This document shows positions 4,308-6,659 of a stretch of 6,659 nt of DNA, piece by piece; the stretch's first letter is position 1; each line of letters opens with the position of its first letter. A program made the position numbers and the translations under genes. Location: the NCBI GenBank assembly GCA_007124575.1, contig SLEW01000108.1, positions 1 to 6,659 of the forward strand, in the 5' to 3' direction. The DNA is from Bacteroidales bacterium. GTDB lineage: Bacteria > Bacteroidota > Bacteroidia > Bacteroidales > UBA7960. The notes under the pieces are model-generated. The model ran no database searches, had not been told where the DNA came from, and saw nothing but the letters and a program-made list of their open reading frames with translations.

Positions 4308-6659
4308 ATGAAAAAACTTACGGTTTTGTTTGCATTATTGGTAACCGGATCATTAACATTCGGGCAAATGGTATTACATGAGGATTTCTCTGAAGGACAG
4401 ATGCCCCCGGAGGACTGGACCATCAGCGCCCATACTTCAAACTGGTCTGTTGAATCCACAGCAAATGCAGGAGGAAACGCCCCTGAGGGCCAATTCGGCT
4501 GGTCTCCCCAGTTTAGCGGGAGCTCCTATCTCATATCCCCGTCGCTCGACCTTTCCGGCAACGATACCGGGTCTTTGCTCATTTCATTCAAACATATGAT
4601 CGATCATTTCGGAGGAGCCTACACTGTTGGCATGGCGGTACGTTCCGACGGGGGCGCATGGGACATAGAATGGCAGATGGTTAACCCCTCAGATGTGCCA
4701 GCCGGGGAGGTAAGCATTGAACTGAATGGCGAGATCGTTACCAGTGATGACTTTCAACTCGCATTCTTCTTCTCCGGGAATAGTTATAACATCAACTTTT
4801 GGTACATCGACGACATTCAGGCCATGATACCCCAGGAATTTGATCTCGCCGTAAACAGTATTGATGTGGCCGATCTTATCGCTGGTCCCACCCTGGTAGA
4901 AGGCAAAGTGATAAACCTGGGGAGCAATGCCATCGAATCGTTTGATCTGCACTGGCAGCTAGATGACGGCGACACACACAGCAGTTCTTTTACCGGGTTA
5001 GACCTTGCACTGGGTGAGGTCTTCCATTTTGAGGCAGATGACCTGATGGACGCAGAGCCAGGCACCTATGACCTGCAAGTGTCCATATCGAATGTTAACG
5101 GCGAAGCAGAAGACGACAACCCGGACAATGACACCATGTCCAAAACCGTTTCCGTGGCTTACGAATCCGTTGACAAGCGTCCGCTGTTTGAAATGTTTAC
5201 CAGCTCCACGTGCCCGCCTTGCGCTTCATTCAACAACGGATTTTTCAACAATTTCTCACACAATAATGCCGACGACATGGCCCTGATCAAGTATCAGATG
5301 AACTGGCCCGGATCCGGTGACCCCTACTACACACCCGAAGGCGGTGTGCGCAGAACCTATTACGGTGTGTCAGGGGTTCCTTCGCTGTTTCTGGAAGGCA
5401 ATCAAGTGGCTACAGTCGGTTCAGTCGTGACCAATGCATTGCAGCAGGCACTTCAGATCCCTTCATTTATGACCATTGAAGGAAGTTTTGATATTGACGG
5501 AGACATGATCAGCATAGAAGGCTCTGTGATGCCTTATGCCGACTTTCCCCCTGCGCGGATGCATGTGGCAATCATTGAGTACGTAACCTATGGTAATACA
5601 GGGACAAATGGCGAAACAGAGTTTCATCACGTGATGCACAAGATGATGCCCAACGCACAAGGAACAACCGTTAACCTTGACGCGCTGGAAGAATATGACT
5701 TCACTTTTGAACACAATATGTCGAGCACCAATGTGGAAGAGATGGAAGACCTGATGGTTGTAGTGTTTTTACAGAACCATGAAACCGGGGAAGTTTATCA
5801 AAGTGCCTATATGGCGAGCGGCAAATTTGTCAGTTTCAACATCCCGAACGGACAAACCGGTGCAGAGCCTGACATCACCATCGAAGCGACCTACGATGAG
5901 CCGGTCACCTTCCTTGATGGAACCGGGATCACCGGCGCGAATGTGCATGAGCTGATCGCTTTCGAAACCGAAGAGGGCGAGGCCGTACCTTTTCTTGCAA
6001 GCATCGATGAAGAAAAACAGGTCATTTCCATACAAGCAGAAGAAATGCTCGATTTCCTCACTACCTATGTCGTGCAATTGGAAGATGTGCTGGGTGCCGA
6101 TTCAGAAAAGACCATTGCCGGCGGTTCTGTCACTTTCACTACCCGAGACACCCACGGAACGCCGGTCATTACCTTTGATGTAGAAGACGGGGCAACAGAC
6201 ATACCGCTCGATCAAACCATTGTCATTGCATCCAATCAGCAGATCCGCCATGCCGACGGACAAGAGATCACCGGGGAAAGCCTTTACGGGCTGATCAGCT
6301 TCCACACCCACGATGGCGCCGAAGAGGTGGATTTTACGGCAGAGATCAACCCGGATCACACAGAGATACAGGTCATACCCGCAGATATGCTTATGCACAA
6401 TACTACCTTCCTGTTGGAGCTGTTTCCTGTGATGGGTGTCGACGGACAGGTTACCGATTCCCAGTCGATACAGTTTACCACAGAAGATCAGACAGATAGT
6501 GATTTTCCCGTTCTGTCAGACATCAACCTGTATCCAAACCCTGCTTACTCCGTATTGTTTATTGACGCTCCCTCCCTGGAAGGCAATGTGGAGGTCAAAA
6601 TGTATGATCTTACCGGCAATCTTGTTCTGGAGACTATAGTGCGCGAAAAAACAGCCCGC
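4308..6659 (+). CDS. Large modular T9SS cargo protein with Omp28/thioredoxin-like CPPC domain (3' partial)
   Basis: The frame is open for 784 codons from ATG 4308 to the right edge. The signal peptide is at residues 1-19 (MKKLTVLFALLVTGSLTFG). Residues 22-172 resemble a choice-of-anchor J/cleaved-adhesin jelly-roll domain: they begin LHEDFSEGQMPPEDW, include SSYLISPSLDLSG and end NFWYIDDI. Residues 177-284 look like a CARDB-type Ig fold with a VINLGSNAI core. Residues 287-508 match Omp28-related proteins, a thioredoxin-like fold, with LFEMFTSSTCPPCASFNN (Cys302 and Cys305) and the cis-proline loop GVPSLFLEG (Pro358). The intact CxxC suggests thiol-disulfide chemistry outside the cell, or may be only structural. 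Residues 510-613 and 623-726 are two tandem SbsA-type Ig-like domains. From about residue 735, LSDINLYPNPAYS opens a T9SS type A sorting domain, of which probably the last 30-40 residues lie beyond the window. It follows another T9SS cargo gene by 119 bases. No Shine-Dalgarno sequence is seen; the leader is A-rich. Confidence 0.92.
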   Translation, partial: MKKLTVLFALLVTGSLTFGQMVLHEDFSEGQMPPEDWTISAHTSNWSVESTANAGGNAPEGQFGWSPQFSGSSYLISPSLDLSGNDTGSLLISFKHMIDHFGGAYTVGMAVRSDGGAWDIEWQMVNPSDVPAGEVSIELNGEIVTSDDFQLAFFFSGNSYNINFWYIDDIQAMIPQEFDLAVNSIDVADLIAGPTLVEGKVINLGSNAIESFDLHWQLDDGDTHSSSFTGLDLALGEVFHFEADDLMDAEPGTYDLQVSISNVNGEAEDDNPDNDTMSKTVSVAYESVDKRPLFEMFTSSTCPPCASFNNGFFNNFSHNNADDMALIKYQMNWPGSGDPYYTPEGGVRRTYYGVSGVPSLFLEGNQVATVGSVVTNALQQALQIPSFMTIEGSFDIDGDMISIEGSVMPYADFPPARMHVAIIEYVTYGNTGTNGETEFHHVMHKMMPNAQGTTVNLDALEEYDFTFEHNMSSTNVEEMEDLMVVVFLQNHETGEVYQSAYMASGKFVSFNIPNGQTGAEPDITIEATYDEPVTFLDGTGITGANVHELIAFETEEGEAVPFLASIDEEKQVISIQAEEMLDFLTTYVVQLEDVLGADSEKTIAGGSVTFTTRDTHGTPVITFDVEDGATDIPLDQTIVIASNQQIRHADGQEITGESLYGLISFHTHDGAEEVDFTAEINPDHTEIQVIPADMLMHNTTFLLELFPVMGVDGQVTDSQSIQFTTEDQTDSDFPVLSDINLYPNPAYSVLFIDAPSLEGNVEVKMYDLTGNLVLETIVREKTAR
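5835..6485 (+). repeat. Tandem Ig-like domain duplication inside the 4308 protein
   Basis: Residues 510-613 and 623-726 align without gaps over their first 50 or so residues at an offset of 113, then with one inserted residue (offset 114). Shared positions include Phe510/623, Gly515/628, Asp522/635, Thr524/637, Asp-Gly 537/650, the Ile-Thr-Gly triplets 541/654, Leu-Ile 549/662, Phe552/665, Met-Leu 580/694 and the terminal FTT strands. The DNA copies have diverged (only short words such as GATCACCGG stay identical), so this is an old domain duplication and not a recent DNA repeat. Confidence 0.75.

Overview
The window looks like part of a Bacteroidota chromosome. Two adjacent genes encode secreted proteins with C-terminal type IX secretion (T9SS, Por) sorting domains, a system confined essentially to that phylum. 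Promoter-like sites fit the Bacteroidota pattern (TTTG, about 20 bases, TAnnTTTG), start codons lack Shine-Dalgarno sequences and sit behind A/T-rich leaders, and the proline tRNA gene does not encode its CCA end. I cannot name a genus.

Layout, all genes on the + strand. (1) 2-1225: the 3' part of a multi-pass inner-membrane protein that I do not recognise; it runs in from the left edge. (2) 1226-1449: intergenic, with a perfect 7-bp hairpin, a 13-bp palindrome equal to the core of a Fur box, and an array of ten 8-base units. (3) 1450-1576: a tRNA-Pro(CGG) gene with its own -7-like element and a strong intrinsic terminator. (4) 1665-2162: a small secreted CAP/SCP-domain protein whose lipobox cysteine reads as tyrosine. 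(5) 2214-2293: a second 8-base array ending 6 bases before the next start codon. (6) 2300-3196: a lipoprotein of the solute-binding protein family 3, with no permease gene beside it. (7) 3283-3444: a good promoter, a hairpin at the predicted transcript start, and a third 8-base array in the leader. (8) 3445-4188: a small T9SS cargo protein with a Cys-Trp...Cys motif. (9) 4308 to the right edge: a large modular T9SS cargo protein, cut off by the window, with a jelly-roll-like N-terminal domain, a CARDB-like domain, an Omp28/thioredoxin-like domain with an intact CPPC motif, two tandem Ig-like (SbsA-type) domains and the start of a sorting domain.

The genes do not form an obvious pathway. Four of the five proteins are exported or envelope-anchored, and most seem to be transcribed separately. 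The last two may be co-expressed T9SS cargo.

The most unusual signal is not a gene. Three intergenic spacers carry strictly 8-base-periodic, degenerate arrays with a fixed (T/N)AAC or TTGAC core at the end of each unit. They share exact words, occur in both orientations, and twice lie directly upstream of a start codon. I know of no formal description of this element, and I cannot say what it does.
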